The notes: generated by a model not told the origin, from the letters alone. A stretch of DNA of 7,083 bases from Candidatus Latescibacterota bacterium (GCA_018667995.1 JABIQT010000543.1:1-7083); one strand, 5' to 3'; positions 1 through 6,742 are shown, numbered from the stretch's first letter. Translations and numbers: made by a program.

Positions 1-1
1 A

Positions 2-154
2 AATTCGGGCCCAATAGAGCGGAACATGGCGAGGCTCTATAAAAGCGGTGCCATTAATTCTGTGGAAATGCTTGTCTCGACAGAACAGGAGACTGAGGCC
101 AGGAGAATGATGGAGCCGAGGATCGTAGTCTTCGTCCCTGTGAAACGGAGTTAG
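2..154 (+). CDS. Possible C-terminal fragment of a gene cut by the left window edge
   Basis: A plus-strand frame is open from the first bases to a TAG at 152-154, giving about 50 residues and ending in IVVFVPVKRS. About 60% of its third codon positions are G or C, as expected of a gene at this base composition, and the product is charged with a plausible beta-strand end. No domain is recognisable and no start lies inside the window, so it can only be the tail of a longer gene. It would converge on the URO-D gene, with 54 bp between the two stops and no clear terminator there. One minus-strand frame is also open from about 154 to 1 but has no start codon, so chance openness cannot be excluded. 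Confidence 0.35.
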   Translation, partial: NSGPIERNMARLYKSGAINSVEMLVSTEQETEARRMMEPRIVVFVPVKRS

Positions 155-208
155 TCAGGCACTTCTCTTTCAAGAACCCACCCGGTACGGCACTTCCCCT
201 TGCGGGCG

Positions 209-1279
209 TCACGAACCATATCGACCAAAAGTTTCCGCCGCTTCGTACATTGCCACTACATTTTCAGTGGGGGAGTTGTCCTGGAGCTGGTGAGTTGGTG
301 AAAAAGCATATCCCCCTCCTTGCATCATGATCTCCATCGTTTTCCGGACATTCGCTACCGTGTCGGCAACGCTCCCTATGGCGACAGGACCCGCGGTTGA
401 TATACATCCGTGAAAAGCCAGCCGTCCACCATAGCGCCCCTTGAGGTAAGCTGGATCCATGTCTCGGGGTTCCGGTTGCAGGGTGTCCACAATTCCAATT
501 CCCATTTCTATGAAATCGTCGTATGCCCAGCTGCTCGAGCCGCAGGAATGCATCATGACCGGTATGCCATAGTGATTGGCGAGATCCACGAATCTCTGAT
601 GACGCGGACGAATGTGCCGCCGAAAGAGTTCGGGGCTGATCAGGGGGCCTCGCTGGGTTCCCAGATCCTCCCCCAACCAGAGCACGTCGATGCTACCTCC
701 CGCCGCTTCCAACGTCCGCTCCATCATCTCCAACTGGATATCTGTCTTGCGATCGACATAACACAGACAAGCCGGTTCATCAAGCATCAGGTCAACCAGT
801 ACCTGCTCCATAGTCCGAATCATAGAGGTGCTGTTGATGATATCACCTACCCCGGGACTTCCAGTAGTGATACAATATCCTGCCCATCGTTCACACTGTT
901 CGGCGGCTGACGCATAGTCAAAGTCATCAGGCGATGGTAGCGGCCATTTCTCGATCTCCTCGAGCGTAGCGTGCTGCAAAGGAAAATCACAAAAATCCCA
1001 ATACCCGCCGGTTTCATGGGCAATCCATCGTCGATGAATTCCCCACATGTCAACTTGACGATCAACTACATCCGCATGCAGCTTGGGGCCGACGTACTCG
1101 GGAGCCACACTGCGAAAATCTACCCCCAGCGCCTGCCGCAGTCCTTCGGAGTCATCAGCCTTTAGCCCGAAATGTGTTTTCAGCCTGCCGTCGATTCCTG
1201 GATTTGCCAGGTAGTTCCTGGGCACACGATCCGGCGTCTCCAGAGCGAATGCTGTGAGTGCACGTTCACGAGAGGTCAT
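209..1279 (-). CDS. Uroporphyrinogen-decarboxylase-like protein, cobalamin-dependent methyltransferase type (MtaA/CmuA-like)
   Basis: This 356-residue protein covers the whole URO-D (TIM-barrel) fold. It opens with MTSRERALTAF and DRVP (residues 17-20), the usual N-terminal signature of URO-D-like proteins. It carries HSCG at 244-247 and HGC at 290-292, and ends with a GGGY...PTHQLQDNSPTENV...MYEAAE segment typical of this branch. H244, C246 and C292 match the H-x-C-x(n)-C zinc motif that activates thiol acceptors such as coenzyme M or homocysteine in MtaA/MtbA-type methyltransferases. A true HemE role is therefore unlikely. The likely role is cytoplasmic transfer of a methyl group from a corrinoid protein, but the substrate is unknown and no corrinoid protein lies nearby. 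The start is supported by AGGA at 1291-1288, 8 nt upstream of the ATG. It lies 105 bp downstream of the cytochrome gene on the same strand with no strong terminator between them, so read-through is possible. Confidence 0.9.
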   Translation of the reverse strand: MTSRERALTAFALETPDRVPRNYLANPGIDGRLKTHFGLKADDSEGLRQALGVDFRSVAPEYVGPKLHADVVDRQVDMWGIHRRWIAHETGGYWDFCDFPLQHATLEEIEKWPLPSPDDFDYASAAEQCERWAGYCITTGSPGVGDIINSTSMIRTMEQVLVDLMLDEPACLCYVDRKTDIQLEMMERTLEAAGGSIDVLWLGEDLGTQRGPLISPELFRRHIRPRHQRFVDLANHYGIPVMMHSCGSSSWAYDDFIEMGIGIVDTLQPEPRDMDPAYLKGRYGGRLAFHGCISTAGPVAIGSVADTVANVRKTMEIMMQGGGYAFSPTHQLQDNSPTENVVAMYEAAETFGRYGS

Positions 1280-1287
1280 TGCACGTT

Positions 1288-1291
1288 TCCT
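1288..1291 (-). promoter_or_regulatory. Ribosome binding site of the URO-D gene
   Basis: On the minus strand, AGGA within ACAGGAAACG lies 8 nt before the ATG at 1279-1277. This fixes the start of the URO-D gene. Confidence 0.7.
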
Positions 1292-1384
1292 GTTTGGGTT
1301 GCGGGTGGTTCGCCAGTTTTAAGAAGGGATCAGGATTGGCGTCTAATTGAGGGATCTCTCACTACGAGTAGCATAGCGCTCTCA

Positions 1385-3328
1385 TCAACGGATCAGGGAC
1401 ATCTTCTTCACGATAACGCGGCCACCAGCTTCTATCCTATAAAGGTAAATACCTGATCCCACCTGTTTTCCGAGGTTATCACGACCATCCCAGGCTATTG
1501 ACTTGTAGCCGGCAATTTGTTCGCCATTTACCAATGTCCGGACCTCCTGTCCCAACAGGTTGAAGATCCTCAAAACTACATTTGAATCACTGGCCAGGTC
1601 ATATTCTATGGTTGTAGACGGATTGAACGGATTGGGGTAATTCTGATGCATCTCAAAACCCGCAGGCGGAGCGGATACGTTCCCGGGGCCGGAGATCCAC
1701 TCCTCCTCCTCCATAAGGTAGCCATAATAGGGTGGCTGGACGTCGCCAAGAGGATTGCCGTGGCCGTCTTCGGTCCATCCTTTTGCGTCCGTTAGAAAAC
1801 GAAAAGCTCGTCGGTATATGAGTCTGGCTCGAACGTGATAGACGTCAGAACCATCGTCTATGTCAAATCTGTAGGAAGATGAATCGGCGGCAAGGGCGGC
1901 GATTCGGTTGTCCCACAGAATTCCGGTAGCTTCTGTGAAAAATGTCGGCCCATTTCCGTGAGAGTCGTGGTTTACCTTAGCGTATAACTTACCCGGTAGC
2001 CCCGCGTAGTATCCCTGTGAGGGGTCGCCGATACCACCCAGTTCATGCACCGTCTGCTGCCCGGTGTGTGTGAGAGGAGCTCCATCACTTTCACGCCACG
2101 CCTCCACCAAAAGAACCATGTTCCGAATGGTCACACCATCGGGAACATGGTGTCCGGTCTTGTCATTTACGATCTTCACGTCGACCTCGAGCGCTCTTCC
2201 CACACCCACGGCGCTGATAGTCACGGTTACGGCATTTTCCAGGAATGCTGGGGTAGTACCCTCTATGCGATGAGATCGGATCGTCTCAGGATCTCGAATT
2301 GGATGGGGCGCGCCGATCTGACAGACCTCAGTTCCGCCGTAGCTGGGCATATGGCAGTCCACGCACGTCGCGTAGTGCGGAGACTGCGGGTCTGAATAGG
2401 GTGAGGCCAACCACTCGAGATACGTAGGTTCAGAGATGACCCCATTGGGTTCTTCAAACTTACCATCCTGGTCCGGATCGTTCTTGTCCTGATGGCAAGC
2501 GGCACACAACTCGGCTTTGAGCTGCGGTTGATACGACGCACGCATTACCTCTGGTTCGTCGTCAAAATCACTGTCTGCCAGGACGCCGTATTCCACCTGA
2601 TGTCCCGCAGAATCCGGCCGGGTGACCGTAACCACACCGGGAAAAATACCAGGATAGTTGGGTTTTTCCTCATCGATACTGGCTACTTTGTGACAGACCT
2701 CACAGGAAATCCCGTGGGTTGCACCGGCCGATATGTTGTCTACAGAGTCTAGCGCGCTCTGAGGGTTCTCTATCCAGAGCTCAGGCTGGTGGCAGGCGGC
2801 GCACTCCGACTCCGCATTGCTCGCGGCGTGGTCGGAATCGCGGGTGTAGACAAATCCACCGGCGCCGGCAGAAGTGCCGTCCCCACTGTAAATATCGTAC
2901 ACCCAGCTGTTACCGCCGGCCTTTGACATTGCGGAACCGGACCATTGTAGAAACTGCACAGGATGGCATCTTCGACATACAGACGGATCGAGAAGCTCAT
3001 ACTCAGCGTTATCGTCCTGGGGCACTTTTCCCAGGAGAATGTCAACCCCCGTCGCAGGCGACGTTGCCGGCACTGAAGCGTTGTAATACCCTTGCTTTGC
3101 AGCTACGATAACGAGGCCAAAGCCGGATGCCTCAGATAGCATGAAACTACCATCCGACGTGGAGACCGTTCTTGTGGACGTATTCTGCACCGAGACCAGC
3201 GCGTCAGATATCAAGGCCCCGGAACCCTCTTCTCGAATGACTCCGCTCACCTGAGGCCAAGCAGAGGAGGCGGTGAGAAAGAGGTAGGCCATTAGGAATG
3301 CGGTGGACTTGAGGCTGTATCGATGCAT
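1385..3328 (-). CDS. Secreted pentaheme cytochrome c with carboxypeptidase-regulatory-like and type IX sorting domains
   Basis: The 647-residue product starts with a basic n-region and a hydrophobic segment (about 10-20) ending in SSA at 21-23, which looks like a Sec signal peptide. Residues about 27-100 form a carboxypeptidase-regulatory-like beta domain. Five CxxCH heme sites follow: CRRCH 118, CAACH 176, CEVCH 209, CAACH 275 and CVDCH 322, as in cytochrome c554-like multiheme proteins. TGHHVPDG at 391-398 resembles the GHH-P-G motif often found after such heme blocks. The last 90 residues (HQNYPNPFNPSTTIEYDL from 561, then a FlgD-like beta region to KKMSLIR) match the C-terminal sorting domain of the type IX secretion system. 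The protein is thus predicted to be exported across the outer membrane or held at the surface, carrying electrons to or from an unknown partner. No catalytic identity is evident. An in-frame TAA three codons upstream of the ATG rules out a longer N-terminus. The nearest purine-rich site (GAGAGG, 3354-3349) is 20 nt upstream, so the ribosome binding site is weak; an internal ATG (codon 13) would destroy the signal peptide. Confidence 0.93.
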   Translation of the reverse strand: MHRYSLKSTAFLMAYLFLTASSAWPQVSGVIREEGSGALISDALVSVQNTSTRTVSTSDGSFMLSEASGFGLVIVAAKQGYYNASVPATSPATGVDILLGKVPQDDNAEYELLDPSVCRRCHPVQFLQWSGSAMSKAGGNSWVYDIYSGDGTSAGAGGFVYTRDSDHAASNAESECAACHQPELWIENPQSALDSVDNISAGATHGISCEVCHKVASIDEEKPNYPGIFPGVVTVTRPDSAGHQVEYGVLADSDFDDEPEVMRASYQPQLKAELCAACHQDKNDPDQDGKFEEPNGVISEPTYLEWLASPYSDPQSPHYATCVDCHMPSYGGTEVCQIGAPHPIRDPETIRSHRIEGTTPAFLENAVTVTISAVGVGRALEVDVKIVNDKTGHHVPDGVTIRNMVLLVEAWRESDGAPLTHTGQQTVHELGGIGDPSQGYYAGLPGKLYAKVNHDSHGNGPTFFTEATGILWDNRIAALAADSSSYRFDIDDGSDVYHVRARLIYRRAFRFLTDAKGWTEDGHGNPLGDVQPPYYGYLMEEEEWISGPGNVSAPPAGFEMHQNYPNPFNPSTTIEYDLASDSNVVLRIFNLLGQEVRTLVNGEQIAGYKSIAWDGRDNLGKQVGSGIYLYRIEAGGRVIVKKMSLIR

Positions 3329-3372
3329 GTAGATTACAGGTATATGGGCCTCTCATAACTATAGAGCGGCAC

Positions 3373-3418
3373 CGTAGGACTCTTCGAATGCGTCTGAGAA
3401 ATCCTACGCACCAGACGC
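3373..3418 (-). other. Interleaved inverted repeats in the cytochrome leader (pseudoknot-type layout)
   Basis: CGTAGGA (3373-3379) pairs with TCCTACG (3402-3408), and GCGTCTG (3390-3396) pairs with CAGACGC (3412-3418). Each is a perfect 7-bp pair, and their order A-B-A'-B' is that of an H-type pseudoknot. The element lies inside the predicted leader, ending about 44 nt before the start codon. It may be an RNA control element or alternative hairpins, but chance pairing of 7-mers is possible and it matches no riboswitch I recognise. Confidence 0.3.
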
Positions 3419-3452
3419 GGTGTGGTCAGTATCAGGATTGTCTGTATTGAGA

Positions 3453-3481
3453 ATAAAAGACTAATCTGTCCGAAATGTCAA
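3453..3481 (-). promoter_or_regulatory. Sigma70-like promoter of the cytochrome gene
   Basis: Read on the minus strand, a perfect -35 box TTGACA (3481-3476) is followed after 17 bp by TTTTAT (3458-3453), or after 18 bp by TTTATT; each matches four of six -10 positions. Transcription would start near 3446, giving a leader of about 118 nt before the cytochrome ATG. Promoter preferences of this lineage are unknown, so the call rests on the general bacterial consensus. Confidence 0.5.
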
Positions 3482-3618
3482 AGCAAATCATAATTCGGGG
3501 AGTTAGCGGTTCGAAAGTCCCGCCCTGACCGGATGTTCAGTATTGATAGGGTCAGGTATTCTCCAGTTCTTACACACCGTAGTCAGACTGTGACTGAGTA
3601 TTCAATCGGCACTTGAGG

Positions 3619-3655
3619 GCAGCAATCCGGGGGCACCATAAAACGCAGCAATCCG
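3619..3655. repeat. 11-bp direct repeat GCAGCAATCCG
   Basis: Two exact copies of GCAGCAATCCG lie at 3619-3629 and 3645-3655, offset by 26 bp (about two and a half helical turns). They sit in the gene-poor stretch upstream of the cytochrome promoter and next to the end of the low-confidence frame at 3687. They could be paired protein-binding sites or a small duplication. Confidence 0.4.
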
Positions 3656-3686
3656 AGCATGGGAGACCTCATCGTTCGTGCAGGTA

Positions 3687-4022
3687 TTACAGATGCCAAT
3701 CAGGTGTGGTGTAACGCAGTCCGGATTCTTTGGAAATCATTTGCAGCCGTGAATCCACTGCCATTGGGGATCTCATCAAGTTGAACCGCGTGTGCAGTAG
3801 CGTCCTGTGGCCGATGTCGCACGTTGCCTCCGCGCATTTTCCAATTCCAGGAAACAGGCAGTTGTAGCCCAGTTCATCGGCAGGGCCGGTAAACCCCCTC
3901 CTTCTCTCTCCTGGAATATGGCCGCCACACAGATATCGACCGGTCCTCGCATCCAGCGATGGCTCAAAACCTAAGTCGGTACCGGTGACTCTCTCCAACG
4001 CCCTGGGGATATTTCGTGCCAA
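3687..4022 (-). CDS. Doubtful hypothetical reading frame overlapping the phosphoesterase 3' end
   Basis: A frame of 111 codons starts at a TTG (4022-4020) inside the last 17 codons of the metallophosphoesterase gene, in another phase, and ends in DWHL. The product is rich in arginine and contains four cysteines (CGG, NCLF, KCAE, TCDI), but no family is recognisable. It has no good ribosome binding site and would overlap its neighbour by 52 bp. Third positions are moderately GC-rich, so it could be a translationally coupled gene, the remnant of a longer coding region joined by a frameshift, or chance. The phosphoesterase ends naturally at a beta-strand-like WHEISPGRW, which argues against a frameshifted extension. 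If this frame is not real, 3329-3970 is a non-coding stretch holding only the promoter and repeats listed. Confidence 0.2.
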   Translation of the reverse strand: MARNIPRALERVTGTDLGFEPSLDARTGRYLCGGHIPGERRRGFTGPADELGYNCLFPGIGKCAEATCDIGHRTLLHTRFNLMRSPMAVDSRLQMISKESGLRYTTPDWHL

Positions 4023-4990
4023 ACAATAAGCTCATTTGCAGCTCCTGTCGTCGGCCTCTTGCCGCCATCGAGTGCAATCGTAAACCGGCGTTCATCCTCG
4101 TTGCCGGACAAGTAGCTCTCGTGGTCGATATGGTCTTTATCACAGTAGTCGATGCCGTGCCGACGGGCCCCATGGATATCTCCCAATGAGGGATCTCCGA
4201 TCAGTTCCGCAGGCGCACGATGCATCTCAACTTCGACGCGATCCGCATACACATTGTACGACGCAAAATCAGCCGGGTATCCTGCTGTACCCGACGGCAT
4301 GATGTGTTGAATGCCACGTCTTTTTCTAACGGAAGTTAGATGAATGTGACCGCATAGGACGGCGATTACCTGGTCAGCATGGTCCTCAACATGGGAGAGC
4401 AGGCCCTGGTCCAGCACTTTCCAGCTGGAGAATCCAAAACTCGGCAACAGGGACGCCTCTTCGCGCATGCCAATCAACGGTACATGCGTCAATACAAACA
4501 CCGGCATACTCCCGATTTTCTCAAAGGCTCTTTGGACGAATGCAGATCGCGCCTCTGTTACTGCGTCGTGCTCCCTATGTGCACCGGAGGTATCCACAAC
4601 GATGAAGGCAATGCCACCTACGGTATAGACATAGTTGTGCCACATTGCGCCATAACGGTGGTCGTAGGCCAGATTCTGTTCCGGGACTCCCTCTCCCTGG
4701 CGATTCTCGTGATTCCCCACGCAGGGCAGGAGGGGAACGACCATGCGATCCGTAATATGCTCGTCCATGAAACGGAAATCATCACCATAGTCCTCGATCT
4801 CGCCACAGATGATATCACCGACCGAAGCTACAAAGTCGGGCACTTCGAAACCGTGCCTGCCCTGGGCGCACGCAACAGCCCATCCTGCTTTCTCGTTGCA
4901 CCCGGGGTATCCCCCGCTCCTGCCAGCGACCTCCATATTCCGTATGTGCATGTCGTTCCATTGGAAGAAACGGAAGAGTCTGTTTTCCAT
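3971..4990 (-). CDS. Calcineurin-like metallophosphoesterase
   Basis: The 339-residue protein (from the ATG) carries all signature blocks of the calcineurin-like phosphoesterase family in order: DMH at 13-15, GD at 58-59, GNHE at 92-95, TH at 168-169 and GHIH at 214-217. These residues build the two-metal site that hydrolyses phosphomono- or phosphodiesters. A C-terminal beta-rich extension (about 245-339, including FTIALDGGKRP and WHEISPGRW) follows the catalytic core. No signal peptide is visible, so a cytoplasmic enzyme is likely. The layout resembles CpdA/Icc-type cyclic nucleotide or general phosphodiesterases, but the substrate cannot be assigned. A TTG three codons upstream (4999) is also possible, but AGGGGA at 5006-5001 lies only 1 nt from that TTG and 10 nt from the ATG, which favours the ATG. 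The gene stands alone: 642 bp separate it from the cytochrome, and the oxidoreductase upstream is divergent. Confidence 0.9.
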   Translation of the reverse strand: MENRLFRFFQWNDMHIRNMEVAGRSGGYPGCNEKAGWAVACAQGRHGFEVPDFVASVGDIICGEIEDYGDDFRFMDEHITDRMVVPLLPCVGNHENRQGEGVPEQNLAYDHRYGAMWHNYVYTVGGIAFIVVDTSGAHREHDAVTEARSAFVQRAFEKIGSMPVFVLTHVPLIGMREEASLLPSFGFSSWKVLDQGLLSHVEDHADQVIAVLCGHIHLTSVRKRRGIQHIMPSGTAGYPADFASYNVYADRVEVEMHRAPAELIGDPSLGDIHGARRHGIDYCDKDHIDHESYLSGNEDERRFTIALDGGKRPTTGAANELIVWHEISPGRWRESPVPT

Positions 4991-5000
4991 AGATGTCAAT

Positions 5001-5006
5001 TCCCCT
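5001..5006 (-). promoter_or_regulatory. Ribosome binding site that decides the phosphoesterase start
   Basis: AGGGGA on the minus strand is followed after 10 nt by ATG (4990-4988), but only 1 nt separates it from an in-frame TTG (4999-4997). The spacing favours the ATG. Confidence 0.55.
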
Positions 5007-5499
5007 GGTAGTCATCAGTAGATAAGAGTCATTCTCCGAATGAATGAGGATGTAGATGTCTCTCGCATTTTTCACCATAGTCAGGAAGGATGACGCTCAT
5101 TGCCGTCCCACGATGCACGAAAGTCTCAACCGTCGCATTCCTGATCGCGCAAGTTCCACAGTGGTCCCCAAGGAACCTGGCGTAGAGCGAACCCAAGTTC
5201 GAACCACGTTGGCGGAATAAGACCGGCACCAGAGCCTTCACTGTTGCCGTACTATTCAATGGGGGATATGCACTTCTCTACGCAGCCTGCTCTGGTTGGA
5301 TGTCTCCTCGTCGGCAGGTTACGTATGATGGAGATAGTAATGTAACGACACCACGATTGAAACACCAATGTATCCGGTCCCTGCTTTGATAGATCAATTA
5401 ACGGAAGAGGGCGAGTGGCATATGTTTGCGAATGACTGTGGATTGATGTTTGGGAGTGACCACGAGACTCTGGGTAGGAGCCAGAACAGCACATCGGAG
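5007..5499. other. Gene-poor divergent intergenic region
   Basis: No convincing gene lies between the phosphoesterase and the oxidoreductase start region. The longest open frames here (minus strand, 76 and 134 codons) give cysteine- and serine-rich or otherwise unrecognisable products without ribosome binding sites. A short dyad TTGAT-AG-ATCAA occurs at 5386-5397 and a palindromic GTTCGAAC lies near 5197. No convincing minus-strand promoter for the phosphoesterase was found. The region is long for a bacterial divergent spacer and may contain decayed coding sequence or an unrecognised RNA. Confidence 0.5.
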
Positions 5500-5533
5500 T
5501 GTTCACTGGAATGTTGCATTCTGCCAGTGAACA
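5500..5533 (+). promoter_or_regulatory. Long stem-loop or operator-like dyad just upstream of the oxidoreductase promoter
   Basis: TGTTCACTGG (5500-5509) is perfectly complementary to CCAGTGAACA (5524-5533). Inside it, AATG (5510-5513) pairs with CATT (5517-5520) around a TTG loop, leaving a 3-nt bulge (CTG, 5521-5523). The 14 paired positions make this the strongest inverted repeat I found in the window. It ends 7 bp before the TTGACA box, a typical place for an activator or repressor site. No T-run follows, so it is not a standard terminator in either direction. Confidence 0.6.
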
Positions 5534-5540
5534 AAGTGCC

Positions 5541-5569
5541 TTGACAGTCGTCCGTAACAAACCTATCAG
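5541..5569 (+). promoter_or_regulatory. Sigma70-like promoter of the oxidoreductase / URO-D operon
   Basis: A perfect -35 box TTGACA (5541-5546) is followed after 17 bp by TATCAG (5564-5569), which matches four of six -10 positions but lacks the conserved final T. Transcription would begin near 5576, giving a leader of about 86 nt to the ATG at 5662. Confidence 0.5.
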
Positions 5570-5661
5570 ACCCTCACTATCCGGACAGGAAACCGAACAC
5601 CACAAATCGATGCATGAAATGGTGGCCTTCACGAGAAGTACTTCATGAATTCTCAAGACAA

Positions 5662-6738
5662 ATGGATTCTCTGGTGACGCGCATAGGGGTAGGCATAGTC
5701 GGTTTCGCTCACGGTCACGTGGATGCCTATTGCCGGGCCTGGGCGCAGAACCATGACCTCGGTATAGAGGTGATCGCCGGCTGGGATCACGACCAGGAGC
5801 GCCTGTCCGCTGCCGGTACCACCCACGGCATCGAGACCTATTCTGACATAGACAAACTGTTGGGCCAGGTGAGTATTCAGGCAGTAGTCATTGCTGCTGA
5901 GACCTCGATGCACGCAGAACTCGTTGAAAAAGTTGCTTCCCACCATAAAGCTATAATCCTCCAGAAACCTATGGCTACCACTCTTTCAGATTCAGACCGG
6001 ATTGTGAAAGCTGTTGCCCGTCACGACGTGCCCTTTACCATGGCCTGGCAGATGCGGGTCGACCCTCAAAATCTCAAGATAAAAGCGTTGGTAGACAGCG
6101 GACAATTCGGGCGCCTGTTCATGGTTCGTCGTCGCCATGGCCTACCCACCCACCAGTGGCCGGAATTCGGCGAATCGTGGCATGTCGACTCGAGGATGAA
6201 TCGTGATATTTGGGCTGACGATGCAGCGCATCCAATAGACTTTCTCCACTGGCTGCTGGGCGTTCCGGAAACCGTCACCGCCGAAATTGAGTCCCTCCTG
6301 GACCCAAAGGTGCCCATGGATAATGGTATTGCCGTATTTCGCTACCAGGATGGACCGATTGCTGAGATATCCTGCTCCTTCACATGCTCCGCGGCGGAGA
6401 ACACTACCGAGGTGATCGCTGAAAACGGAACGATAATCCAGAACTACGGCGATGTGCCAAGCTGCAATGCGCCGCGACCTGGGGACGCGGAAGGCTTGCG
6501 ATGGTTCCTCACGGCTGAGAACCGGTGGACGCCGAGCGGAATCGCAAGTCCCACCAACCACGGGACACGAATAGCAGACCTGGCGAAACCTCTTGCCGAA
6601 TTTCTGCATAAAGAGCGAGGACCAATAGCCACAGCACAGGAGGGGAGGACCTCCCTGATGATGACACTAGCCTGCTACGTATCAGCACGTGAAGGACGTC
6701 GGGTGCGTCTTGATGAGTGTGCTACGACGCAAATATAG
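5662..6738 (+). CDS. Gfo/Idh/MocA family NAD(P)-dependent oxidoreductase
   Basis: The 358-residue protein has an N-terminal Rossmann fold beginning RIGVGIVGFAHGHVDAY (GxGxxG at 9-14), a variant seen in one branch of the family. QKP at 101-103 replaces the usual EKP while keeping the lysine. DDAAHPIDFLHWLLG (186-200) supplies the expected H190 and D193 of the active-site helix, and a C-terminal alpha/beta domain runs to the end. Such enzymes oxidise or reduce sugars, inositols or related polyols in the cytoplasm; the substrate is not predictable here. The frame is open back to an ATG at 5614, which would add 16 residues (MKWWPSREVLHEFSRQ). I prefer 5662 because family members normally start a few residues before the Rossmann strand; a GTG at 5674 is also possible. 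None of these has a good ribosome binding site. It is divergent from the phosphoesterase and is followed 60 bp later by a URO-D-like gene, probably in one operon. Confidence 0.9.
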   Translation: MDSLVTRIGVGIVGFAHGHVDAYCRAWAQNHDLGIEVIAGWDHDQERLSAAGTTHGIETYSDIDKLLGQVSIQAVVIAAETSMHAELVEKVASHHKAIILQKPMATTLSDSDRIVKAVARHDVPFTMAWQMRVDPQNLKIKALVDSGQFGRLFMVRRRHGLPTHQWPEFGESWHVDSRMNRDIWADDAAHPIDFLHWLLGVPETVTAEIESLLDPKVPMDNGIAVFRYQDGPIAEISCSFTCSAAENTTEVIAENGTIIQNYGDVPSCNAPRPGDAEGLRWFLTAENRWTPSGIASPTNHGTRIADLAKPLAEFLHKERGPIATAQEGRTSLMMTLACYVSAREGRRVRLDECATTQI

Positions 6739-6742
6739 CGAA

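Noticed and set aside
410-910. Plus-strand open frame of 166 codons opposite the URO-D gene
   Set aside because: It is antisense to a gene with clear family motifs over its whole length, and its own product resembles nothing.
1344-1360. Near-palindrome GAGGGATCTCTC between the cytochrome and URO-D genes as a terminator
   Set aside because: The stem is short, has no loop of workable size and no following T-run on the minus strand.
3505-3535. GGTTCGAAAGTCCCGCC resembles the T-arm of a tRNA
   Set aside because: The loop does not close with a proper 5-bp stem, and no 5' acceptor strand complementary to the following bases occurs within about 75 nt upstream.
4994-4999. TTGACA on the minus strand at the phosphoesterase start
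   Set aside because: It lies between the ribosome binding site and the start codon, so it cannot be the -35 box of that gene; the match is coincidental.
4379-5011. Plus-strand open frame of 210 codons opposite the phosphoesterase
   Set aside because: The minus strand encodes all phosphoesterase signature blocks here; the antisense frame has no recognisable domain.
5180-5215. GTTCGAAC with flanks, read on the minus strand, looks like a tRNA T-loop
   Set aside because: The stem next to the loop needs several mismatches and no cloverleaf can be built around it; it is just an 8-bp palindrome.
5029-5259. Minus-strand open frame of 76 codons upstream of the phosphoesterase
   Set aside because: No recognisable motif and no ribosome binding site.
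5252-5656. Minus-strand open frame of 134 codons in the divergent spacer
   Set aside because: It has a cysteine- and serine-rich unrecognisable product and no ribosome binding site, and it overlaps the oxidoreductase promoter and stem-loop.
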